Shown one piece after another: positions 1-5,051 of a DNA stretch of 9,708 nt (the stretch's first letter is position 1; every line of letters starts with the position of its first letter). This DNA comes from Bog-793 sp050010315 (lineage in GTDB: Bacteria; Actinomycetota; Acidimicrobiia; Acidimicrobiales; Bog-793), in assembly GCA_050010315.1 (NCBI GenBank), contig JBEKLG010000209.1, positions 1-9,708 of the forward strand, in the 5' to 3' direction. The translations under genes and the position numbers were made by a program. The notes under the pieces are model-generated. The model ran no database searches and was not told the DNA's origin. It saw only the letters and a list, made by a program, of their open reading frames with translations.

Positions 1-1
1 A

Positions 2-142
2 GACCAGGACTTGTGGTGGAAGATGCTGCGGGCCGGAGCCCGAGTGAAGTGCATCCCCAAGTTGCTTTGGTCCTACCGCCGGGGTGGCAGGGACACCCTC
101 ACGCACATGAAGTTGGAGGACGACGGGGCCCCCGATGTTTAG
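2..142 (+). CDS. Family 2 glycosyltransferase, C-terminal fragment (5' truncated)
   Basis: The window opens inside a gene whose last 46 residues are visible. They begin DQDLWWKMLRAGARV and continue through IPKLLWSYRRGG to a TAG stop. The pattern (an acidic D-x-DLW helix, then an Ala-Gly turn, then Ile-Pro followed by an aromatic and Tyr-Arg) is typical of the C-terminal part of GT-A fold family 2 glycosyltransferases, where the acidic/DLW segment lies by the acceptor site. Such enzymes move a sugar from a nucleotide-sugar to a glycan or protein. The catalytic core lies outside the window, so substrate and completeness cannot be judged. Its stop overlaps the next small gene by 8 bases, so it appears to belong to the same transcription unit as the viral genes and not to a separate flank. 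The family call is from motif pattern only. Confidence 0.5.
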   Translation, partial: DQDLWWKMLRAGARVKCIPKLLWSYRRGGRDTLTHMKLEDDGAPDV

Positions 143-227
143 CGTGATCCTGACCGTACTGGCGTTGGTCCTGGTCCTCAAGGTGGGGGCCATGATGATC
201 GACTGGTGGAGAAAGGTGAAGATGTGA
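135..227 (+). CDS. 30-residue single-pass membrane miniprotein
   Basis: ATG at 135 opens a 30-codon frame. The product has a hydrophobic helix at about residues 3-16 (FSVILTVLALVLVL), then a short basic and aromatic tail (DWWRKVK). It overlaps the end of the glycosyltransferase by 8 bases, and its TGA shares one base with the next start (TGATG), the coupling seen throughout this window. A GGAGGA stretch at 115-120 is rather far from the ATG, so translation may depend on coupling to the upstream gene. No family is recognised. It could be a minor virion membrane protein or a host-membrane effector. The size is small enough that chance is not excluded, but the overlaps on both sides and the clear membrane helix argue for a real gene. 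Confidence 0.5.
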   Translation: MFSVILTVLALVLVLKVGAMMIDWWRKVKM

Positions 228-463
228 TGGGGGACGAGCGAGAAGCACAAGAGCAAGAAACCGATGAAGTAGAGAAGATCAAGAGGGAGTGGGTTCTCGA
301 CGCCTGGTCGGCCATCGGCGGGCTCTACTCTGTGGCCGAGCAGATTCCGACCGGGCTTTCCATGAAGGTCTACGACTGCTGCAACCGTATCCAGAAGGTG
401 ATCCCCGGGTTGGGGGTGGCTGAGGCCACGGCGGGGAGGGTGTCTACGAAGGAGGACGAATGA
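227..463 (+). CDS. Hypothetical 78-residue charged protein
   Basis: I chose ATG 227, giving 78 residues, over an in-frame GTG at 206, because AAAGGTGA at 212-219 sits 7 bases upstream and the ATG shares one base with the preceding stop. The first 25 residues are highly charged (MGDEREAQEQETDEVEKIKRE) and probably helical. The middle has two Trp and a mildly amphipathic stretch, followed by a Cys-Cys pair (YDCCNR) at about 50-54. The tail is again acidic. There is no membrane helix and no family is recognised. Its place just upstream of the polymerase, where PRD1-type viruses carry the terminal protein gene, is notable. However, it is far shorter than known terminal proteins (often 230-260 residues), so that role is only a remote possibility. 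Confidence 0.6.
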   Translation: MGDEREAQEQETDEVEKIKREWVLDAWSAIGGLYSVAEQIPTGLSMKVYDCCNRIQKVIPGLGVAEATAGRVSTKEDE

Positions 464-575
464 CCCGGTCAGGGAGAGACAAGTTGGATATTCTGGCTGC
501 GGGGCATGTGTCACACTACTTGTGGCCATCTACTACATGCTGTGCGCCATCAAGGACGCCCTGGAGGAGAAATGA
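460..575 (+). CDS. Small membrane protein, about 38 residues, frame broken at a GGGG run
   Basis: A strong AAGGAGG (449-455) precedes ATG 460, which overlaps the previous stop. Read as given, this frame starts MTRSGRDKLDILAAG and then becomes non-hydrophobic nonsense. A different frame carries a good membrane helix (VTLLVAIYYMLCAI) ending in KDALEEK, with its TGA at 573-575 overlapping the next ATG at 572. Adding one G to the run at 501-504 joins both halves into one 38-residue protein with a basic N-terminus, a continuous hydrophobic helix at about residues 11-31 and an acidic C-terminus. I therefore treat it as one gene with a one-base deletion, from sequencing, assembly or mutation. Without the join, only a GTG at 522 could start the second half. 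No family is recognised. Confidence 0.5.
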
Positions 576-748
576 ACAAGTCTGACAGGCTGTGGATTCT
601 CTTCGGCATCTGCTGTGTGATCGTGGACGCCGCCTTCCTGGGGGCTTTCATCCAGGATGCGCTGGCGCATACGCTGGCGCACGCTGATGCCGAACACGAC
701 AGGATCGCCAAGGAGACCAACGATCTGCTGCTGTTGGTGGAGGACTGA
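572..748 (+). CDS. 58-residue single-pass membrane protein with charged C-terminal helix
   Basis: ATG 572 follows GGAGGAGA at 563-570 and overlaps the upstream stop by four bases (ATGA). An upstream in-frame ATG at 506 exists but lies inside the preceding gene and lacks this binding site. The product has a membrane helix at about residues 7-28 (LWILFGICCVIVDAAFLGAF) with two adjacent Cys. A His/Ala/Asp-rich helical stretch (ALAHTLAHADAEHDR) and a Leu-rich end follow, which could form a short coiled coil. The layout of an N-terminal anchor plus a short helix resembles small spanin, holin-accessory or virion membrane proteins, but nothing identifies it. The stop overlaps the next ATG (TGATG). 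Confidence 0.65.
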   Translation: MNKSDRLWILFGICCVIVDAAFLGAFIQDALAHTLAHADAEHDRIAKETNDLLLLVED

Positions 749-828
749 TGAACGCCAGCATCCCCGTGGACGAGGCCAGGGTGCTGTGTGATTCGCTGGC
801 CTATGTGCTGGAAAGACTGCCCGGTTGA
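748..828 (+). CDS. 26-residue leader-like miniprotein upstream of the polymerase
   Basis: ATG 748 shares a base with the stop of the 58-residue membrane protein, and this frame's TGA (826-828) overlaps the TTG start of the polymerase gene (825). The product (MNASIPVDEARVLCDSLAYV followed by LERLPG) could form one amphipathic helix. It has no membrane segment and no known relatives that I recognise. Its value may lie in coupling: ribosomes finishing it would sit on the weak TTG start of the polymerase gene, setting a low polymerase level. The support is the two overlaps and the absence of any other gene in this gap. Confidence 0.4.
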   Translation: MNASIPVDEARVLCDSLAYVLERLPG

Positions 829-2684
829 GCCGCAAGCCGTCGAAGTGGGACAACAGGTCCATCGTCTCCTGGGACGGCGAGGGGGTCAACGTCGAGCTGG
901 AGGACGGCTCTGTCCGCCAGCTCTACGTCCTCCTGGCGAACAGCCGGGGGCAGCGGATCACCAACACCAACGGCATCTCGTCGGTCTCGGCCCTCGACTT
1001 CCTCTGCGACTACGCCGAGGAGGCGGACATCAACGTCGGGTTCGGCTTCTCCTACGACACGAACATGTTCCTGGCCGACTTCCCCCGCTCGTCCATCGCC
1101 CGGCTGTGGGCCGAGGGTCAGTGTTTCTACCGCCAGTTCTACATCCGCTATGTCCCCCGCAAGACGCTGATCGTCAAGCGGCGGGGGATCGAGACCAAAT
1201 GGGCGGGAGGGGCGACGATCTGGGACGTGTTCGGCTTCTTCCAGAAATCCTTCGTCAAGGTCGTGCAGGAGTGGCTGGGTGAGGTGGACGTGAGCTGGCT
1301 CTCGGAGATGAAGGAGAGCCGGGGGTCTTTCAAGATGGAGGAGCTGCCGCAGATCGTCAGGTACACCGACCTGGAGAACAGGCTGCTCGTCCGCGTCTGC
1401 GAACGGCTGTTCGACTCGTTGCAAGATGCGGGGGTCAGGTTGACGAGGTTCGACGGAGCGGGGGCGATAGCCGCCTCGTTCCTGAAGGCCAACAACGTCG
1501 ATAGCTACAAGGGCACCCAGCCGGAGGCCGTGACCCTGGCGGCACAGCACGCCTATGCCGGGGGGAGGATCGAAGCCTGCAAGATCGGCAACCTGCCGTT
1601 CGGCAAGGTCTACAGGTACGACATCAACAGCGCCTACCCTTCGGTGATCCAGCATCTCCCCTGCTTGACCCACGGCCAGTGGGAGCACAACGGCATCTCG
1701 CCTTTCATGGTCTGCCACGTCCGCTGGGAGTTCGATGAGGGCAAGCCGTTCTACCCGCTTTTCTACCGCACCCACGACTCTCGAATCCTCCTGCCCCGTG
1801 AGGGTGAGGGCTGGTACTGGTGGCCCGAGATCGAAGGTCTCGACGTGGACATCTCAGAGACCTGGGCTTGGCAGGGAGCCTGCGACGACCATCCTTACAA
1901 GTTCGTCCACGAGGTCTACGCCGACCGGCTGTACTTCAAGGACACGGGCAACAGGGCGGAGTACGGACTGAAGCTGGGGATGAACAGCTTCTATGGCAAG
2001 TTCGCCCAGCAGGCGGGATGGAAGCTCTCGGGCGAGAAGCCGAGGTACCACAACCTCTGCCTGGCGGGCTACGTCACCGCCTCCTGCCGGGCTCAGATGT
2101 ACCGGGCGGCGCTGCAACATCCTGAGAGCGTCGTCGCCTTCGCCACCGACGCCATCATCGGCACGGCACCCTTCGACGTGCCCATCGGGCGGGAGCTGGG
2201 GGAGTGGACCGCCGAGGAGTACGACGGGATCACTCTCGCCCAGGCCGGGGTGTACTGGCTGCGGCGGCTGGAGACCGAAGTTCCCTCCAAGTTCCGGGGC
2301 TTCGATCCTGGTGCCCTGCGGCGGGAGTTCATCGTCGGTGCCTGGCTGGCCGACAAGGAACGCTACGAGGCCGAGGTCGAGCGGTTCATCGGCATGGGCT
2401 CGGCCTTGATGGGGGACAGGATGTGGGGTCAGTGGCGCACCTGGCAGCGGACCCCGAGAATCCTCGACATCCTGCCTACCGGCAAGCGACTGGCGACATC
2501 CGGGGTACCGATCCACGACTATTCCTGGCGGCTGGTGCCGACGCTGCCGAGCCCGAACCTGACCCCGAACGTGCTAAGCTCGAAGTACCCTTTAGAGTGG
2601 GACGAGGACGGGCCACCGGAGAAAGAAACAGAGGGGGTCCCGTGGAATGTGATGGAAGCAGAGTGGACCGACAGTTGGTCTTGA
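825..2684 (+). CDS. Family B DNA polymerase, protein-primed type, with 3'-5' exonuclease
   Basis: This 619-residue protein would replicate the viral genome, probably from a terminal protein primer; its length is near that of phage phi29 polymerase (about 575). The N-terminal exonuclease shows Exo I as SWDGEG (D17, E19), Exo II as FSYDTN (D78) and Exo III as YTDLE, with E184 where Asp is usual. The polymerase domain shows motif A YDINSAYPS (D266, Y271), motif B KLGMNSFYGKF (K383, N387, Y390, G391) and motif C FATDAI (D442). Motif C is unusual: the first Asp of the usual DTDS is Ala, and Ser is Ala. About 110 residues between motifs A and B leave room for a TPR1-like insertion, whereas B to C is short (59 residues from K383 to D442, versus 75 in phi29), so TPR2 is probably reduced. 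The start is TTG 825: the frame is closed upstream at 789-791, no ATG or GTG lies between, and the TTG overlaps the preceding stop. Confidence 0.93.
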   Translation: MSRKPSKWDNRSIVSWDGEGVNVELEDGSVRQLYVLLANSRGQRITNTNGISSVSALDFLCDYAEEADINVGFGFSYDTNMFLADFPRSSIARLWAEGQCFYRQFYIRYVPRKTLIVKRRGIETKWAGGATIWDVFGFFQKSFVKVVQEWLGEVDVSWLSEMKESRGSFKMEELPQIVRYTDLENRLLVRVCERLFDSLQDAGVRLTRFDGAGAIAASFLKANNVDSYKGTQPEAVTLAAQHAYAGGRIEACKIGNLPFGKVYRYDINSAYPSVIQHLPCLTHGQWEHNGISPFMVCHVRWEFDEGKPFYPLFYRTHDSRILLPREGEGWYWWPEIEGLDVDISETWAWQGACDDHPYKFVHEVYADRLYFKDTGNRAEYGLKLGMNSFYGKFAQQAGWKLSGEKPRYHNLCLAGYVTASCRAQMYRAALQHPESVVAFATDAIIGTAPFDVPIGRELGEWTAEEYDGITLAQAGVYWLRRLETEVPSKFRGFDPGALRREFIVGAWLADKERYEAEVERFIGMGSALMGDRMWGQWRTWQRTPRILDILPTGKRLATSGVPIHDYSWRLVPTLPSPNLTPNVLSSKYPLEWDEDGPPEKETEGVPWNVMEAEWTDSWS

Positions 2685-2696
2685 AAGGAAAACCAC

Positions 2697-3032
2697 ATGG
2701 TTGACGAAGAGAACAACGACGAACTGGTCGAAACCGCTGACGATGAGCCGGTGGAGAAACCCGAGCCGGTCAAACCACCTGTGCGCCCGAAGCGGATCGT
2801 GGCCGAGCTGTCGGAGACCGACAGGGAGCTGTTGCGGAACACGGCCAAGTCAACGAGCGAACTGGTGGACGCTCTGATCACAGAACCTCACGAGGACGTG
2901 ACCACCGACAAGTCCGGCGAGGGGCACGGCATCGAGTCGTCCATCGTGGAGCCCCCGCCCCCGCCGACCCCGAAGCAGGAGGAGTTGAGCCCGGAGGCCC
3001 AGGCGGCACAGCGCAGACGGAGGTTTTGGTGA
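2697..3032 (+). CDS. Acidic, proline-rich, probably disordered protein (111 residues)
   Basis: ATG 2697 follows an AAAGGA sequence at a workable distance, 12 bases after the polymerase stop. The protein starts very acidic (VDEENNDELVETADDEP). It then has a Pro/Lys stretch (KPEPVKPPVRPKR), a short predicted helix with charged and Leu residues at about 35-62, and an acidic linker. A run of Pro at 86-90 comes before a strongly basic and aromatic end (RRRRFW). It lacks a membrane helix and resembles no enzyme. Acidic tails and disordered linkers occur in single-stranded DNA binding and scaffold proteins, and the position right after the polymerase makes a replication role reasonable, but no fold supports this. 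GGAGG near its 3' end (3019-3023) serves the next gene. Confidence 0.7.
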   Translation: MVDEENNDELVETADDEPVEKPEPVKPPVRPKRIVAELSETDRELLRNTAKSTSELVDALITEPHEDVTTDKSGEGHGIESSIVEPPPPPTPKQEELSPEAQAAQRRRRFW

Positions 3033-3034
3033 TG
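3019..3034 (+). promoter_or_regulatory. Ribosome binding site and ATG of the zinc miniprotein
   Basis: GGAGG at 3019-3023 lies 8 bases before an ATG at 3032-3034 that shares one base with the preceding TGA (TGATG). This is the same arrangement used by neighbouring genes, yet the ATG as written reaches a TAA after only three codons. It identifies where translation of the following gene should begin and is the main reason to suspect a one-base loss just after it. Confidence 0.55.
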
Positions 3035-3198
3035 GGGAGGTAATCAGGATCAAACGCTGCGAGTACCAGGCGGTTGCCGATGACGGCACGGTCGCCTCCG
3101 AGTGCGACCGGATGGGTGCCCCCGTCAGAGTTCACGACTACACCGCCTACCTCTGCGCCCCCCACCGGAACTGGGTGACGGCGATGGTGTTCGCCTAG
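3032..3198 (+). CDS. Probable zinc-binding miniprotein (about 55 residues), frame broken after its start codon
   Basis: An open stretch ending at TAG 3196-3198 encodes RIKRCEYQAVADDGTVASEC and continues to a YLCAPH motif. Four candidate zinc ligands are spaced C-x14-C-x16-C-x2-H, like small zinc ribbons of the type 'C...C...YLC.xH'. The frame has no ATG, GTG or TTG before the first Cys. The ATG at 3032, with its ribosome binding site, is in another frame and hits TAA at once. One extra G in the run at 3034-3037 puts ATG, MGEVIRIKRC and the zinc motif in one frame of 55 residues. I annotate the gene on that reading; an ATC start at 3049, or frameshifting from the upstream gene, is the less likely alternative. 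The function is unknown; such knuckles often bind nucleic acid or protein partners. Confidence 0.5.
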
Positions 3199-3229
3199 AT
3201 GACATGAAACGGAAAGGAACGTACTGAGA

Positions 3230-3877
3230 ATGACAGACATCCAATCAGGTGACACGAGCTTCCTCGCGGAGGACACCCAGGCGACCTCCTTCGGCGCCGC
3301 CAAGACACCGGAACGCAAGAAGATCGGGCGCCCCCTGGGCTCGAAGAACAAGCATCCTTCGACGGTGCCGCCCCCTGGCGACACGGGAACCCCGCCGAAG
3401 CGCAAGACCGCTGAGGAGCGGGCGGCGGAGCGCAAGGCCAAGCTGCGGTCTCGTGAGAATGAGATCGTCAAGTCGATCAAGGAGACCGTGAACCCCTTGA
3501 TCGTCCAGGGATTCGCCATGATCCCCGGACTCTCCCCCTTGATGTACGAGTTCGAGGAGAAGGTTGCCGAGGAGGGCAAGGGCCATCTCCAGCTCCACCT
3601 CGTCAACGAGGCCCCGGTCGTCACCGAGTTCGGCAAGACGTTCTACGTCAACGATCTCGAAGCGAGAATCACGGCGATGTCCGTAGCCCGCCTGGACGAC
3701 ATGGGCGCCATCGGAGCGAAGGTTGCCGACGTGAGTGAGAAGGTCATGCCCTACGCCCTGGTCGCCGCTCTCGGCGTCGCCGGGCTGATGTACGCCCGCC
3801 GCACGACCGCTGTGATGAAGCAGGTGGCGGGAAAGGCCAGGACAAAGCCCCACCTGGAAGAGCGGCCGGTAGAATAA
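3230..3877 (+). CDS. AT-hook-like protein with C-terminal membrane helix (215 residues)
   Basis: ATG 3230 follows GGAAAGGAA (3211-3219). The N-terminal third is disordered and basic. It contains KIGRPLGSKNK at about 31-41, which matches the GRP core of AT-hook DNA-binding motifs, then a Pro-rich linker and a strongly basic helical segment (about 57-85, many Lys/Arg/Glu). The middle (about 86-170) looks folded, with mixed helix and strand. Residues 174-189 (MPYALVAALGVAGLMYARR) form a membrane helix, followed by a basic tail. A DNA-binding arm plus a membrane anchor, close to the packaging ATPase, would suit a protein that holds viral DNA or the packaging machine at the inner membrane, as PRD1 uses small membrane proteins (P20, P22) at its packaging vertex. 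This is inference from layout; no homologue is recognised. A terminal protein role is an alternative but would not explain the membrane helix. Confidence 0.75.
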   Translation: MTDIQSGDTSFLAEDTQATSFGAAKTPERKKIGRPLGSKNKHPSTVPPPGDTGTPPKRKTAEERAAERKAKLRSRENEIVKSIKETVNPLIVQGFAMIPGLSPLMYEFEEKVAEEGKGHLQLHLVNEAPVVTEFGKTFYVNDLEARITAMSVARLDDMGAIGAKVADVSEKVMPYALVAALGVAGLMYARRTTAVMKQVAGKARTKPHLEERPVE

Positions 3878-4050
3878 TGCATAAGCGCAGCTGTACCAAC
3901 CGGGCCTGCTCGATGTGCGAGCTGGAAGTCATCGTCCCGGAGTCGGTCACAACCTGCGTGTTGTGCGGCAGGCCGTTCGACACCACGCTCGACGGCCTGC
4001 TGCGGCTGTTCGGGGAACCGTTCAAGATGGACCTCTTCGGGGGGATGTGA
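3877..4050 (+). CDS. Zinc-knuckle miniprotein (57 residues)
   Basis: ATG 3877 shares a base with the preceding TAA (TAATG), and the TGA at 4048-4050 shares a base with the ATG of the ATPase. The product begins MHKRSCTNRACSMCELEV and has two CxxC pairs, CSMC at 11-14 and CVLC at 27-30, with one additional Cys at 6. This is the four-Cys pattern of a zinc ribbon. After the second knuckle comes GRPFDTTLDGLLRLFG, an amphipathic helix, and an end rich in Phe and Met. Tight coupling to the packaging ATPase on one side and the AT-hook protein on the other suggests a shared role in DNA handling. The fold call rests on Cys spacing only. Confidence 0.75.
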   Translation: MHKRSCTNRACSMCELEVIVPESVTTCVLCGRPFDTTLDGLLRLFGEPFKMDLFGGM

Positions 4051-4808
4051 TGGCCGAGAAGCTCGTCATCCGGCCGAACGACCGCTACGCCCTGGTCGGC
4101 AAGACCGGCTCGGGCAAGTCGAAGTTCGGGCTCACCCTTTCCACCTACATCGTGCGGGAGGTGAACAAGAAGGCGGCGAAACCCTGGCAGGTGTGGGTCG
4201 TGGACACCAAGGGGGACCCGGAGGACATCTCCCGGCTGCGGGCCTGGCACTACGTCCGGGTGGAGAACATGACGGGGATGGTGCCGGACCACGACGGCGA
4301 GCACCTCTACCGCTACTTCGTGATCCAGCCGTCCTCCGACGAGACAGACGACGTGATGCCGAAGGCACAGCACGTCTTCGCCGCCGCCAAGCGGCACGGC
4401 AACGTGCTCGTCAACATTGACGAGTACAGCCAGGTCGTGCAGTCCGAGCGGATACCGGGGCGGGCGCTGAAGGACCTCTTCGCCAGGGGACGGGGGCTGC
4501 GGGCCGGGGTGGTCGGGCAGACCCAGGAGCCGGTCTTCGTCCCCCGTCAGCTCGCCAGCCAGGCGACGCACCTCTTCCTGTTCGACGTGTCCCTGACGGC
4601 CGACATCGACTGGTGCAAGAAGCTGTTCTCGGGCTACCAGCGGCCGGTGAAGATGGGCTACATCCACGGCTTTTGGTACTCCAACCTCGACGGCGAGGCC
4701 GCCTGGCACTTCTTCCACCACGAGCGGGAGTTCTACGAAGAAGTCCTGGTCACCCCGGACGAGGCTGAAACTGCACCAGTTGACACGAGGACAGACGAGA
4801 AGGTGTAG
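4050..4808 (+). CDS. Genome-packaging ATPase (FtsK/HerA type, PRD1 P9 / poxvirus A32-like)
   Basis: The protein has 252 residues; PRD1 P9 has about 227. Near its N-terminus is a Walker A motif GKTGSGKS (17-24) and, about 100 residues on, a Walker B motif VLVNIDEY (119-126, D124 and E125). A downstream segment, ARGRGLRAGVVGQTQEP (about 145-161), has the Arg-rich turn and the strand ending in Gln that act as arginine finger and sensor in the HerA-FtsK group. This order in a compact protein beside a capsid gene is characteristic of ATPases that pump DNA into preformed capsids of the double jelly-roll lineage. The start is ATG 4050, which overlaps the preceding stop (TGATG) and follows GGGGGG; an in-frame GTG farther upstream (3915) would lie inside the zinc-knuckle gene and is rejected. 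The last 20 residues are acidic and probably flexible. Confidence 0.9.
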   Translation: MAEKLVIRPNDRYALVGKTGSGKSKFGLTLSTYIVREVNKKAAKPWQVWVVDTKGDPEDISRLRAWHYVRVENMTGMVPDHDGEHLYRYFVIQPSSDETDDVMPKAQHVFAAAKRHGNVLVNIDEYSQVVQSERIPGRALKDLFARGRGLRAGVVGQTQEPVFVPRQLASQATHLFLFDVSLTADIDWCKKLFSGYQRPVKMGYIHGFWYSNLDGEAAWHFFHHEREFYEEVLVTPDEAETAPVDTRTDEKV

Positions 4809-4811
4809 GAT
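4780..4811 (+). promoter_or_regulatory. Candidate promoter for the capsid gene block
   Basis: TTGACA at 4780-4785 is a perfect -35 consensus. TAGGAT at 4806-4811 fits the TAnnnT pattern of a -10 element and is preceded by TG. The spacer is 20 bases, longer than the usual 16-19, which weakens the call. The elements overlap the 3' end of the ATPase gene, and the site leads into the largest non-coding gap in the window, just ahead of the small membrane protein and the major capsid protein, where a strong late promoter would be expected. Confidence 0.4.
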
Positions 4812-4818
4812 ACCTGTG

Positions 4819-4832
4819 GACCCAAAAGGGTC
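4819..4832 (+). other. Short GC-rich hairpin at the predicted 5' end of the capsid transcript
   Basis: GACCC-AAAA-GGGTC is a perfect 5-base-pair stem with a four-base loop, extendable by one G-T pair. It starts about 7 bases after the candidate -10 element, so it would sit at the very 5' end of the RNA. There is no T-run after it, so it is not a typical intrinsic terminator. Hairpins at RNA 5' ends are known to slow decay, which would suit a highly expressed capsid message; this role is inferred. Confidence 0.4.
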
Positions 4833-4847
4833 TTCCAACTACTACCC

Positions 4848-4862
4848 AGGAGGGATTCGTTG
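4848..4862 (+). promoter_or_regulatory. Ribosome binding site deciding a TTG start
   Basis: AGGAGGG at 4848-4854 is one of the best matches to the anti-Shine-Dalgarno sequence in the window. It lies 5 bases before TTG 4860. No ATG or GTG at a suitable distance opens a long frame, so the TTG is the start of the small membrane protein gene. Confidence 0.65.
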
Positions 4863-5030
4863 GAGCACATCCGCTTTAATCTCGGCAACGTCCTCATAAT
4901 CGGAGCCGGGAGCTTGCTGTTCTATGGTTCTTTGGTATGGGGGTCGAAGTTCTTGGCACCCCGCAACATCCCTGGCGTCTCGCCAGTGGCCAAGGGTGCA
5001 TTGAAGCTCCTGGCAGCCGAAGAAGCCTAA
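4860..5030 (+). CDS. 56-residue single-pass membrane protein upstream of the capsid gene
   Basis: The frame starts at TTG 4860 on the strength of AGGAGGG 5 bases upstream and encodes 56 residues. A hydrophobic helix spans about residues 9-28 (GNVLIIGAGSLLFYGSLVWG). A basic and Pro-containing segment (SKFLAPRNIPGV) follows, then a short Ala/Leu helix ending in EEA. It is the first gene after the candidate promoter and lies 21 bases before the capsid gene, so the two should be expressed together. That position suggests an abundant minor virion protein in the internal membrane or at the membrane-capsid contact. No family is recognised. The gene is too short for most gene finders and its TTG start makes it easy to miss. 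Confidence 0.7.
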   Translation: MEHIRFNLGNVLIIGAGSLLFYGSLVWGSKFLAPRNIPGVSPVAKGALKLLAAEEA

Positions 5031-5051
5031 CCCGAAAGGAACAGCAGATAC

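Noticed and set aside
801..1775. Long minus-strand open frame of 324 codons opposite the polymerase gene
   Set aside because: It mirrors codon structure of the + strand gene in GC-rich DNA, is rich in Arg/Pro/Asp/Val without motifs, and conflicts with the clear polymerase motifs.
3915..4049. N-terminal extension of the ATPase from an upstream in-frame start
   Set aside because: It would overlap the zinc-knuckle gene almost fully, and the product starts properly at ATG 4050 just before the first strand and Walker A.
4819..4832. Intrinsic terminator after the ATPase gene
   Set aside because: The stem is only 5-6 pairs and no T-run follows, so it is listed as a hairpin without terminator function.
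3744..4838. Minus-strand open frame of 364 codons opposite the ATPase
   Set aside because: It is a shadow of the ATPase gene with low-complexity product and no ribosome binding context worth noting.
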